In this document: positions 22,453 through 32,019 of the stretch, in pieces | How positions within the stretch are numbered: the stretch's first letter is position 1 | How the letters are laid out: every line of letters starts with the position of its first letter | Source of the DNA: Pseudogymnoascus destructans | Taxonomy: Eukaryota > Ascomycota > Leotiomycetes > Thelebolales > Thelebolaceae | DNA: 64,000 nucleotides | Reading direction: 5' to 3' | NCBI RefSeq assembly: GCF_001641265.1 | Contig: NW_020167546.1 | Location: 310,001-374,000, forward strand | Notes under the pieces: model-generated | What the model saw: only the letters and a program-made list of their open reading frames with translations | Databases searched by the model: none | What the model was told of the DNA's origin: nothing | Made by a program: the position numbers and the translations under genes

Positions 22453-24187
22453 ATGAGTGACCAAGAGGAGAAGCCGTCGACACTTGGTGATATCCGTAAT
22501 CCCCCTCATATCTGCGTTATTGGTGCCGGTATATCTGGGCTACGAGCTGCGGATGTACTGCTCCAAAAGGGCTTTAAGGTGACGATACTAGAGGCGAGGG
22601 ATCGGATTGGTGGGAGAGTAGGTTTATGCACTGATGGCCAGGTGTTCTTGTAGCAAGGGCTGACGATGCTTGCAGATATGCCAGAGTGATAAACTGGGAT
22701 ATACTGTGGATATGTATGTGGCACTTATAAATCGCTGATTGACAAAGAGCTAACGATTTTCAAGTGGACCAAATTGGATTGCAAGCTGCTTCCTTTCTAC
22801 TCCCGTCGTACAAGTCTAACAGCGGATTTTATAGCACGCCACTGGTGACAAACACCCAATCCGTGATCTGGCAATAGAAACAAACACGCCCCTACACCAC
22901 TGGAACAACAAGCAAAACATCTTCACGTCTGATGGGGACCTTCTTCCAGCCGAGAAGTCCGCTGAACTCTCAACATTGCTATGGGAGATTATCGAAGAAG
23001 CGTTTGCATACAGCGGGAAGAATGGGAAATCGATACCAGAATCCGCAAGTCTGTACGACTTCATTGAATCTAATGTCAAGGAGAACCTTCCAGACCGACT
23101 CGAGGACCAGAAGCTCATATTGAGCATGAGTGAAATGTGGGGTGCCTATGTCGGCCACCCTGTCACGAAGCAGAGTCTGCGGTTTTCTTGGATGGAACAG
23201 TGTTGTAGCGGAGGTAAGTCATACGGTCTCTTCGAGTTGGCGGTGCCTGACTCTTTCAGATGAGACGTTCATTGAAACGACATACGAGGCCATCTTGGAC
23301 AGGATAGCCAAGTTGCCCCGGGAGAAGGCAGATCTTCGGCTTGGAGCGAGGGTAATGAAAGTTGTAACGCCGACGGACCGATTCTCTGGCGAGACAAAGG
23401 TGGTGACCACGAAGGGGGATGTTCTCCAGTTTGATGAGATTATCGTGACTGTACCACTTGGATGCCTGAAGGGCGTCAAAGAGAGAGGCTTTTATCCACG
23501 CTTGCCGCAGAGGATAAGTGATGCAATGGACAATATTTCCATTGGTCACCTCGAAAAGGTTTGCACGCCTTCCATTCGTCTTCTCACTCACTGACATATT
23601 TGCAGGTGTACATTACATTTCCTTCCGCATTCTGGACTGTAAACCAGGAAGATAACTTCGCGAGCTACACCAACTGGCTCTCACCCAAATACGCACCAGA
23701 GACGAACCGCAAGTGCTGGCCACAAGAAATCTGGAACCTCGCTGCTTTCTCGCCCGAAAACCGGCGCCCGACACTACTCTTCTACCTCTATGGCGACTGT
23801 TCAAAACACATCGTCACACTTGCGCACGAAAGGTCCACGGAGGAGCACTATGCTCTACTAGACGCCTTTTTTCTCCCCTACTATTCGCTGCTCCCCAACT
23901 TCTCGGCCGACGACGAGAATTGCAAGCCCAAGGCGATTCTGAGCACCGAGTGGCAGCTGGATGAACTGGCTGGGTATGGAAGCTACTGTAATTTCCAGGT
24001 GGGGATCAAGGACGCCGATGAGGATGTCAAGGCAATTAGACATGGGGTCCCCGAGAGGAGATTGTGGTTTGCTGGGGAGCATACTGCGCCGTTTGAGGAG
24101 CTGGGGACGGCTGCGGGAGCGTATATGAGTGGCGAGGCTGTGGCGTTGAGGATTTTTGACCAGTATTCGCAGGAGAGAGAGAAATAA
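22453..24187 (+). CDS. FAD-dependent amine oxidase (polyamine-oxidase-like)
   Basis: Six exons: 22453-22617, 22676-22713, 22765-22780, 22835-23213, 23260-23558 and 23606-24187, total 492 residues. The FAD-binding Rossmann motif is VIGAGISGLRAADVLL, followed by the E of TILEARDRIGGR. Flavin-monooxygenase/amine oxidase signatures include GPNWI, the TVPLGCLK block and the C-terminal RRLWFAGEHTAPFEELGTAAGAYMSG. The enzyme probably oxidises a polyamine or related amine to an aldehyde plus H2O2. Exon 3 is a 16-nt microexon, and the intron after it starts with GC (GCAAGC...TAG), needed to keep the frame into HATGDKHPIRDL. No signal peptide or peroxisomal SKL-type tail is obvious (end REK). Substrate not determined. 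Confidence 0.88.
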
Positions 24188-24381
24188 AAATAAAAAAAGT
24201 TGGCAGGATATGAAGTTGGTTAAACTTAAATATTCACATCTAGAAATTATATACCGCATGTTCACAAATGCAAGTTATGGCTTCAAAGCAAAAATCCTCC
24301 ATAATCACAAGCAGCTTGCTAAGTTGGCTAACACCAGATATTATCCCTCCTCCAACCGCCCCTTCAATACACCGCACCCAT

Positions 24382-25041
24382 TCACAGGGCCGGCCTAGTA
24401 GGACACGACACATGCAGCGTCTGATACTCCGTCCAACACCCCGGACACTTCCCATCACACTCCGTTACCGTCGACACCCCCGAGCAATCACACCCCATCG
24501 TCAGCGTCTCAAGATAAACACAATCCGGTACCATGCACCCCGAAATGCTCGGACAAGCCGGCGGCACCGTCGACGTGATGACCGCGCACGGTGGAGGCGG
24601 AGGCGTAGTCGGACAGCCCGTTGCCATAGCTACTGCTGTAGGTATGATACACCCTGGACAGCAGCCAGTGGCCTCATAGACGGTGGGAACTATAGATGGA
24701 CAGCCACAGGGTTGGGTCTCCTGGATGGCGATTGCGGGACAGGCGATTATGGGACACGATTGGTGGGGGTTGCAGGTTGCGGGGGTGGTGGTGCTGGTTA
24801 TTGTGAGGCATTTGGTGGGGGGTCCCGCGGTGGAAGCTGTGGCGGTGGGGTGTGTGGTTGTTGGGCATTGGGTTACGGTTGTGTAGACTGTGACTGGGGG
24901 GTTTAGAGCGGTGATGGGGGTGAGGAGGAGGCTGTGAGGAGGGATGTTTTGTTAGATGACTGTTTAATCTTGATTTGAGAGGAGCACTCACGCTATGGCA
25001 AGGCAAAGTGCTGAGGAGAGGCTGAGACGTGATAGCGCCAT
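24382..25041 (-). CDS. Secreted cysteine-rich protein, function unknown
   Basis: Exons 25041-24992 and 24931-24382 (60-nt intron) give 199 residues. The intron splits a signal peptide: MALSRLSLSSALCLAIA from exon 1 joins LLLTPITALN from exon 2. The mature part is rich in C, T and P, with about two dozen cysteines (for example TGCCPGC, MGCDC and DGKCPGC), many in CxxC or CC pairs, and no membrane anchor. It is probably extracellular and disulfide-bonded. No known domain recognised. Small cysteine-rich secreted proteins of fungi include wall proteins, hydrophobin-like proteins and effector candidates, and this sequence alone cannot choose. It converges with the amine oxidase and sits 0.65 kb from the DNA transposon. 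Confidence 0.75.
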
Positions 25042-25681
25042 TGCCTTGGATGGAGAATCTGAAGTCGTGGCTGCGTAGTAATCTTGAAGATCTGATATCA
25101 CTTTGGGTCAACAAACAAATAGGACGAGAAATGAGAACAAGCAAGACTCTTATATCTTAGCCAAGCCCCCGAGGACCATACCCCTCCCTCGTATTGCGCT
25201 CGTCACACGCGCCGCCGACATTGCGGGCTGAGAGCCTTCATACGAGGATCCAAGATACCAAGCCAAAATAATGGGAAAGGACCGGCCATGGCTCAAATGA
25301 AGTATCCTGGTTGGGGGCCACCTACATACAGTAGTGCCGTTTTTATAAGAAAAGCAGGCTAAAAGCTCGTACCCCCATTCCTCTGCACACTGGCGTTACA
25401 TTAAGCATAAGAGCAAACTACTGAGTAGAAGCCTAAATTCTTTTCCATGGGACCAAGAGAGTCCCGTTACTTCTGTGGTATAGGTCCTGTAGCATGGTTA
25501 TAATTTCGTGAGATCAGATTAAGTCCAGATACCGGTACCACTATGTTTGCAAAAAAAAAACATCCTGTTACTGCCCTTTCTAGGAAATAAGGATTCCCAT
25601 ATTGCCAATGTATCGATGCGTTCCCGCATCTTGGCTTTGACACGGCTCGGCGGTGCATCCATTGGCTGGCTTACAGGCTGG
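25042..25681. other. Intergenic region left of the DNA transposon
   Basis: Upstream of the cysteine-rich gene. No coding frame. A short duplication of GGCTGGCTTACAG occurs just before the transposon's target-site duplication. Confidence 0.45.
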
Positions 25682-25689
25682 CTTACAGG
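25682..25689. repeat. Target-site duplication, left copy (CTTACAGG)
   Basis: Identical to 29557-29564, directly outside the terminal inverted repeats of the 25690-29556 element. Confidence 0.88.
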
Positions 25690-25702
25690 TAGGCTGCGCA
25701 CT
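25690..25702 (+). repeat. Terminal inverted repeat, left
   Basis: TAGGCTGCGCACT. Its exact reverse complement ends the element on the right. Confidence 0.88.
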
Positions 25703-26050
25703 GGGTACTCACGAGTCGAGTAGTAGAATTTTTACTCACCCAGCTGAGTTACTCACTCATGTCCCGAGTATTGTTGAATGAGGATTACTCACTTGCTGAG
25801 TACCTAGTATGGGTCTTGGCAACTCAGTTATATCACGTGTTTGATTAGCCATTACTTATGTTAAAAACGGGGCGCGACTTCATTGATCAAGACGCCATAA
25901 CTCCATAACTCCATAACTCCATTCCCATATTGTTGATGTCCTATTCCACACTATAACCTTTGGCCTTTAGGTACCAGGTTACCAGAAGGTTGCCAGAACT
26001 CAATTCCTGGGTGAGACACATTTCCATCGATTAAGCCCACAGCTCCATGA

Positions 26051-26628
26051 TTAAAACATCATATCCCGCAAACGCCGAACCAATATCATATCCTTTGCCT
26101 GAATTGTCACTCTCTTCGCATAAATAGCGAGAAGGTTTATCACTATAACTGTTAGTATGTCCCTGTCACTATGTTTAAACATCATACTCTCAAATTCTCG
26201 AATGAGGAAGCATTCAGCAGCTTCCTGAAGAGCTAGGATAGCAGATTGCTGGAAGCGAAGATTGGACTTGAAGTCTTCTGCAATTTCCCTAACAAGACGT
26301 TGGAATGGGAGCTTTGGGATAATTAGGCTAGTATTGAGTTGCTGTCTTCTGATATCGCGGAGAGCCTTGGTGCCTATATGTTTATTAGAGAGTTCTGGTA
26401 ATCCTCTGGTAATCCTCTGGTAATCCTCTTACCAGACTTTGCGCGGCGCGTGGCCTTCTGAGCATGATTGTTGCTAGCTTGAGATGAGCGAACTGGAGCT
26501 TTTCTTGCTGTGCCCACGGCCTTTTCCTTTCCCTTTCCACCAAGCCCAGAGCCAGCTCGTAATCCAAGTGGCATCCTTGGTGCTGTGCCACTAGTTGATC
26601 TCCTAGCAGTTTGCTTGGTACGAGCCAT
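26051..26628 (-). CDS. Divergent histone H3-like protein inside the transposon
   Basis: Three exons, 26628-26433, 26373-26188 and 26142-26051, give 157 residues (canonical H3 is 135-136). The N-tail begins ARTKQTARRSTSGTAPR, so K4 is kept but K9 is R, K14 is T and K18 is M. A G/K-rich segment replaces the usual 18-35 region and lengthens the tail by about 20 residues. The histone fold then follows (GTKALRDIRRQQ, LPFQRLVREIAEDF, LRFQQSAILALQEAAECFL, AIYAKRVTIQAKDM, RRLRDMMF). Loop 1 is not lengthened as in many CENP-A proteins. Both introns have GT-AG ends, and the second (45 nt) has a perfect TACTAAC branch site. All three exons are open, unlike the decayed gene beside it. It could be an H3 variant, a centromere-type H3 or a selfish element's own chromatin protein. 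Confidence 0.82.
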
Positions 26629-27026
26629 TTGCTAATATCAAGGTGAGTTAGTGAAGTAAACACAAGACAAAGAAGTAGATCAAAAGATATGTGTACTTAC
26701 AGTGAGTTTGTAGGAAGAATATTGCAGAAGAAGAGTATAGAAAAGAGGTAGAGGTTGAAAGGTATGTGTTTTATATGAAGGTGCATGTTGTGGTGTTGCT
26801 TTTGGAACAATAATTCTTTGTAGGTGAATATTCCTTCACGAATATTTTTATTTGCAACTTTAAAATAACCACGACCTTAGAACCACCTTCCTTGGTTACT
26901 CCCTCCAATCTACACATTCTTCTTCCCTTTTGCGCCTTCACCTCTTCACTAGGACTTCAAGTAAGTTTATTATCTTGATTCTATAGCCAGAACTTCTGGC
27001 GATCTTCTGCTAATCACGTGTTTAGT
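26629..27026. promoter_or_regulatory. Shared divergent promoter region inside the transposon
   Basis: The 398 bp between the start codons of the H3-like gene (minus) and the decayed plus-strand gene. AT-rich, with a TATATGAA-type box near 26773, several CT-rich stretches and likely leader introns on both sides (acceptor TTTAG just before ATG 27027). Bidirectional promoter use is inferred from gene order only. Confidence 0.4.
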
Positions 27027-29000
27027 ATGGCGAAACGCAAGGCACCTGAAGAACTCTCCACTAATGTGAATACTATCAAAGCTCACCACCGCGTCTCCAA
27101 CCTTACTGAATATGAGAAGGCTGTTCACTTAGCACTCAAGGCTGACCATGCTGATCTGAGCTACTACTTAAAGAAGTTATATAAGTCTGCAAAGTATATC
27201 GCTGCCTCTACTGAAGACAAGACATGTCTACAGAATGAATTGAAGGTTGAGCGTATTCGTGTTCGGTAAGTTCCTACTGGTAATCTCTGGTAGCCTCAAT
27301 CTAACTATAAACAGGACTGAGAAGGGTACCCATGCATCTTGCATTGCGAATCAGAAAGTCAAGAATATTAGCGCCTCTTCTTCTCCACAAGCCCCACCAT
27401 CTACTCCGCCCAAACAACTTCTGTCTGAGCTTGCTGCATTTGAGGGTATCTCAAGTATTCCAATCGATGACAATCATAACAGCGAATGGGAGGATACTGA
27501 GGTTGAAGACGATTTGGAGTTGGAGCTTATGTTACAGCGCGAGATATTTTAAATGACGAGGCTGTTCTACCAGATGAGCTTTCCGATGAAGAGATCACTA
27601 GCACCCAGGCTCTCTTAACTCAAGCGCACATTGATGTATGCTACCTCATAATCTGGTAATCTTCTGGCGATACTAATAGTTGATAGGCCCATGAAGAGTC
27701 CAATTTCCGCAAGTGGCAACATTTCTGGGATAGCTGTATCCACTCATATACGAGAAAGGCTGGAAAGCTGAGAAAGAAGCCTGAGCGTCTCTTTGAGTAT
27801 ATGCCGTGGATTGATGTAGAGGAAGGGTACGTCTCTGATCATCCTAGCAATCTTCTGGCAATACTAATTGTTTATTATAGCACTTTTCATGAGGTTATCC
27901 CACCACATAAATATTTCTGTTTGTACGAGCAGGCAGTTTGGAAAGTGGGCCTAATTACCAGGACCTGTGCAGTGGTACCCAAAGTCTTACAATCTTGTCG
28001 ACAATGGATGGTTGCAAATATCCACTCATAGTTCTAGCTTCAAAGAGGCGTTCTTACTTGTCTACTCTAAGAAGTTTGATAAGGAAAAGTGGGCTAAGGT
28101 ATCAGCTGCACAGGATATGTTGTTCCTGGAGCTAGAGTAGAGGAGAACTTGAGTTGCTAAAGTTATAGCGCTGGAGTACCTTTCGCGTTGGAAAACCAGG
28201 TATTTAAGTACTTCATCGTAGCCAGACTTCTGGTAACCTTCTGATAATCGAGCAATTTGCCAAATGCCATCTCAATACTCAGAGTTGTTTGATTCTGACA
28301 GTATTCTCAGACTCTTTTCCGTCTTCTCAACGACTATCCTCATTAAATCAAGTCTGTAAGGACACAGGGCACCCAGCTCACAGTAATAGCATATGAGAGT
28401 GCGAGTCAGAGGCTAAACGGATGCTATCCTATAGGTCTACTACGAAGGATACAAAAAAGATGAAGAGAGGAACCCCCGTTGGGTCAATCTCCTTAAGTAC
28501 CCGAAACGGGTCCGACTCAGCTAACCTGCCTTAACTCTTATCATGTGACCGTAACCTGCCCGACTCAGATCCTTTCCATCACTGAGGGACAGGCATCCTT
28601 ACAAAGTCCCTGCAGGCCTTGAATATATTGGCAAGTTAAACCAATTCGTCAAATGGACTAAGGATACACACGATATATTCATTGAGTGGTGGAAGCTATC
28701 ACGATGGTATGAACAACACTCAGATCATACTACAAAACTCCTTATGAAGATTGCATGGGATTCAACCAACTGGAGTTCTCAATACTGGAGAAGTTATCAC
28801 CAAGGAGCAGACCGGCTTTCTGGAGAACCATGTGTTATTTGTACTTATTGTTCGAAGGCCCTTACGCATCCTGCAATCAAGTCTGCTGGCCCAAAGTCTA
28901 TGGCAACACATCTTGCATCAGACATTTGCAAAAGGAAGTCACAGATTGGAAGGATAGTCTCTATCAAATGCGAATCAATCAAATGCAACCTCAACAAGTA
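27027..29000 (+). pseudogene. Decayed multi-exon transposon gene, ending in a BED-like zinc finger fragment
   Basis: Starts with an intact exon (27027-27266, MAKRKAPEELSTN...) spliced to 27316-27552, then loses frame near 27535 (a stop where the next block needs another frame). Further coding blocks with plausible introns follow: EESNFRKWQHFW (27687-27829), FHEVIPPHKYFCLYEQ (27882 onward), and SSSFKEAFLLVYSKKFD to 28138, where TAG and TGA interrupt. After a gap and a solo LTR, the block GLEYIGKLNQFVKWTKDTHD leads to CVICTYCSKALTHPAIKSAG...HL...C (28620-28960). That is CxxC plus H/C spacing as in BED zinc fingers of hAT transposases. One long gene or two is not resolved. Reading frames conserved only in patches indicate an old, non-functional copy. 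Confidence 0.6.
28355..28603 (-). repeat. Solo LTR (249 bp) of the TGTAAGG family with 5-bp target duplication
   Basis: Begins TGTAAGGACAC and ends GGCATCCTTACA. Flanks are AAGTC at 28350-28354 and AAGTC at 28604-28608. Nearly identical to 722-960 plus the extreme end of the 722-1891 LTR, but lacks about 920 internal bases. It interrupts the decayed gene of the DNA transposon, so it arrived later. Confidence 0.9.
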
Positions 29001-29543
29001 AGGATTACCAGATTATTACCAGAATTATGTAGGTTAATACCTATAATAAGATCATATTCTCACACAAGAGACATTTTATGAACAAGTTCTATACACAGTT
29101 ATCTTGACTCATAGCTCGTTCCGCTCAGTCGAGGATCCTCATCAAGACCCTATAAATACTTTAGGTATTAGTAGGTCTGGCCGGCCTCATCAAGCAAGGT
29201 GGAGGGATGTTCTTAAGCATATATAATAGATAATAGCGTTCTAATAATCTTCTGATAATCATGGTACTTAGATAGAGGAATATACATGATTCGTTCTCAC
29301 AGCTTACTAGAGATGGCGAGAGTGATGCTAATAGATGTAATACTTTAACTTAACCATAAAACAGTATTAATCGTATGAGGGACTGTTCACATGATGCATA
29401 AATCTTACACGTGATAGCCGAGTACTCACCGGGTTTTTACAGAGTAACTGAGTATTGACCTCACTCACCGAGTCGAGTAAAAGGTTCAGCTACTCACCCA
29501 GCTGAGTAACCCACTGAGCGAGTGAGCCGAGTATTGAGCGAGT

Positions 29544-29556
29544 AGTGCGCAGCCTA
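29544..29556 (-). repeat. Terminal inverted repeat, right
   Basis: AGTGCGCAGCCTA, reverse complement of 25690-25702. Followed by the second CTTACAGG copy. Confidence 0.88.
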
Positions 29557-29564
29557 CTTACAGG
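29557..29564. repeat. Target-site duplication, right copy (CTTACAGG)
   Basis: Matches 25682-25689. Confidence 0.88.
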
Positions 29565-29952
29565 AGGGGAAGTTTTCGGCTCGTGGTCTGTTCGCAGGTG
29601 TCCGTATTTGCACCCCCTGCATGGAAGCATATGCAAGTAATATCCCTATATGAGGACGGAGTGTTTAGGCTAGAGCCATATTGAATGCTGTGAACAGCAC
29701 ATAGCGAACATCGGACAAGATATCAATCTTATACTCGACGAGGATTAGCCGATAACTGTCGAAATAATCACGTGATGAATATCTGGCGGTTTGAGTCTGT
29801 GAAGATGCTGGATTGAAAATTATAATATTCTCCATAGAATCGGTCGCCTTCAATAATTTATTTGGAACTATTCTGATTATCATCTGTTTATAACGGATGC
29901 CATTCAGAAATCTCTGTCCACCCTACCTTACCAGTCCAACTTAACACCCACC
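29565..29952. other. Intergenic region right of the transposon
   Basis: Host DNA between the transposon and translin. Carries the translin promoter and nothing else recognised. Confidence 0.45.
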
Positions 29953-30859
29953 ATGTCCGATCCAGTCAAGGACGCGTTCATGGACGCCCAGATCTTCGAA
30001 GACCTGCAGACCTCCATTGATGCGGACGCCAAAGTGCGTGAACAGATCAAGACCATCCTCCAGAAGCTTGAGAGACAGGGCCGCTCTGTCCACTCCATCC
30101 TCTCTCGCGCCCATTCAACTCCTCCAGCTCAGCGTGAGTTTGTTCTGTTCCCAGCCTGAGATTCAAATGACTGATAACTTGCAGTGCAACCAGTGATCGA
30201 AGCCGCTGAGGCAGCCATCAGGAGTGAAGTTGAAAGCGTGAGGGAGCTATCTGAGGTGGCCAGTAAATTCCCGTACTACAAGTATGTATTATCACGTGGT
30301 GCGACATGTTCAGGCCGGACGGAGCTGACGGGGCAATAGGTATAATGGCATGTGGACGAAGGATATTCAGAATGTTATCTTTGCAATACTCCTGTGTGGA
30401 TGGTTGGGTGGCATGGCGACCAAATCCAAACCGGCCGAAGCAGGCAGGCTCCTCACAATCGATGAAGTAGGCGACGTTCTCGGTGGTGAGTTCACCCAGG
30501 CATACCGTCGTCTATGCTAAAATTTACTTGATAACTACAGCTTATGCTAATTGCCTCTAGTCCCCGTAAACCTCAAGGTCGACGACTCCTTCCATATCAC
30601 CATTGAGGAGTACCTCCACTCCCTTATCAGCTTGATTGAGGAGCTCGCGCGCCTTGCGACCAACTCCGTCACGCTGGGCGACTTCGCACGCCCGCTTGCG
30701 ATCAGCAAGTTTGTCAAAGACTTGTTTGCCGGCTTCCAGCTGCTGAATCTCAAGAATGACTCTCTGAGGCGGAGGAGTGATAGCATTAAATATCAGGTCA
30801 AGAAGATTGAGGATGTGGTATATGATCTGTCCTTGAGGGGCCTGGTGCCAAAGGCTTGA
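29953..30859 (+). CDS. TSN: Translin
   Basis: Four exons, 29953-30133, 30185-30281, 30340-30485 and 30561-30859, give 240 residues, close to the usual 220-240. Translin is a single-strand nucleic-acid-binding protein that forms an octameric ring with TRAX (the C3PO endonuclease). Family blocks seen: the helical N-terminus FEDLQTSIDADAKVREQIK, FPYYKYNGMWTKDIQNVIF, then IEEYLHSLISLIEELARLATNSVTLGDF and KNDSLRRRSDSIKYQVKKIEDVVYDLSLRGL at the end. All splice sites are GT-AG and keep phase. A TRAX gene is not in the window. Confidence 0.92.
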
Positions 30860-31146
30860 GATAGCTAAAAATAGCTAGATGAGACTGGCTGATGAAACTA
30901 TATAAATAATGCCCAAAATATGAGATTTAGAATGGTTGAAATGCGAAATGTGGTGAGGCAATAATCTGATATCGAATGATGATGTCGAGGCCCACGGTGG
31001 ACCTACCCCTGCTAGTCGCGCGCCTCGCTTCAACCCGTAACAACGTAGTCGCGGATACCCCTTGACGCAACGACGAGCCTCCTCCAGGAACACCATCATC
31101 CGGCATCCCTCATAAAAGCTGCCCTGCCAGGCAATCGCCTTCCGCA

Positions 31147-32019
31147 ATGCCTTCAACAGCACCCCCCACCGCCGTTGCGAAACCCCCACCATCCCCAGCA
31201 GCCCCCGCGACGCCCGCCCCAACCTCAACCTCCCTTCCACCAACAACAGCGATCTACAAGCTCAACACGACCCTCTCCCACGTTTATACGCACGTCCACA
31301 CCCCTCTCCTCCTCTCGACCGTCTTCTTCAGCCTGCCCTGTCTCGTCGCCGACCCTATAACCTCCCTCACCTATGGCGCGGCGGGGCTCGCCCTCATCCA
31401 GAGCGCATACTGCGCCATCTGCCTGCAACCCGCCCTCGGTGGCACAGCTACAAAGAAGAAGAAGAAGAAGAAGACAAAAGCCAAGGCTGGACCGCCGGGG
31501 ATACAAGCCAAGAAGGAGGAGGATAATGGGTGGACCGGTCCTGCGCTTGATATTGCCTACGTACGTGCCCTACCTCCCCAGATATTGAAGTCCATACACT
31601 AACAACTCTCCCAACAGCGCCTCGCTTTCTCCCTCATCCTCACAATCCTTTTCGCCGCCCCCGTCTTCCTAGCCGCCATCCTCCTCGGCGCACCACTGAC
31701 CACGCACCTCCCACACACCACCCTCCTGACCCTCCACATCGCCCTCCTCGCCCTCTTCCCGCTCTTGTACGCCCGCCCCCTGTCATCCAGACACTGGCTT
31801 GAGATACTGTCCTTCACCGCGCCGCTGGATGAGGTCTTTGGCGCTGCGGCTGGCACACTGATTGGTTCGTGGCTCGGCGCGATTCCTATCCCGCTGGATT
31901 GGGATAGGCCGTGGCAGACGTGGCCGATTACTATTGCGGTGGGCGCGTATGTGGGGTGGGGGATTGGAAGGCAGGCTGGTGTGTTGGTTGCTGGGAGGTG
32001 GAGGGGGAAGTGGGACTGA
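31147..32019 (+). CDS. GPI11: GPI-anchor biosynthesis protein GPI11/PIG-F
   Basis: Exons 31147-31560 and 31618-32019 (57-nt intron) give 271 residues. PIG-F/Gpi11 is an ER multi-pass membrane protein that supports the Gpi13 and Gpi7 ethanolamine-phosphate transferases in GPI assembly. The N-terminal 40 residues are proline/alanine-rich. Hydrophobic segments follow (LLLSTVFFSLPCLVADPI, LTYGAAGLALIQSAY), then a basic loop with a run of seven lysines (TKKKKKKKTKAK), two more hydrophobic segments from exon 2, and the family hallmark PLDWDRPWQTWPITIAVGAYVGW at the end. The lysine run lies in a cytosolic-type loop and is probably variable. Confidence 0.88.

Larger units (their letters stand above)
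26393..29260. repeat. Dispersed TTCTGGTAATC-type motif across the transposon
   Basis: Short copies of TCTGGTAATC and close variants recur at about 26393-26425 (three in tandem), 26992-27015, 27276-27292, 27650-27671, 27847-27865, 28226-28250, 29004-29027 (complement) and 29243-29260. Most lie inside inferred introns on either strand. They are absent as a cluster from neighbouring host genes. Confidence 0.65.
25690..29556. mobile_element. DNA transposon with hAT hallmarks carrying a histone H3-like gene
   Basis: Ends are 13-bp perfect terminal inverted repeats (TAGGCTGCGCACT at 25690-25702 and its complement at 29544-29556). They are flanked by an identical 8-bp duplication CTTACAGG (25682-25689 and 29557-29564). 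Both sub-terminal regions are packed with ACTCAC/GAGTACTC-type motifs, share CTCACCCAGCTGAGT, and have an inverted TATCACGTGT motif about 140 bp in. 8-bp duplications, short TIRs and sub-terminal repeats are the rule for hAT elements (KDZ elements also make 8-bp duplications). The interior holds an intact H3-like gene (minus), a decayed multi-exon gene (plus), a BED-like zinc finger fragment and a solo LTR. No complete transposase is present, so it is probably non-autonomous now. Confidence 0.85.

Noticed and set aside
26051..26628. Calling the H3-like gene a CENP-A outright
   Set aside because: The N-tail is H3-like and loop 1 is not extended. The position inside a mobile element also argues against the single host centromeric histone. 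Left open.
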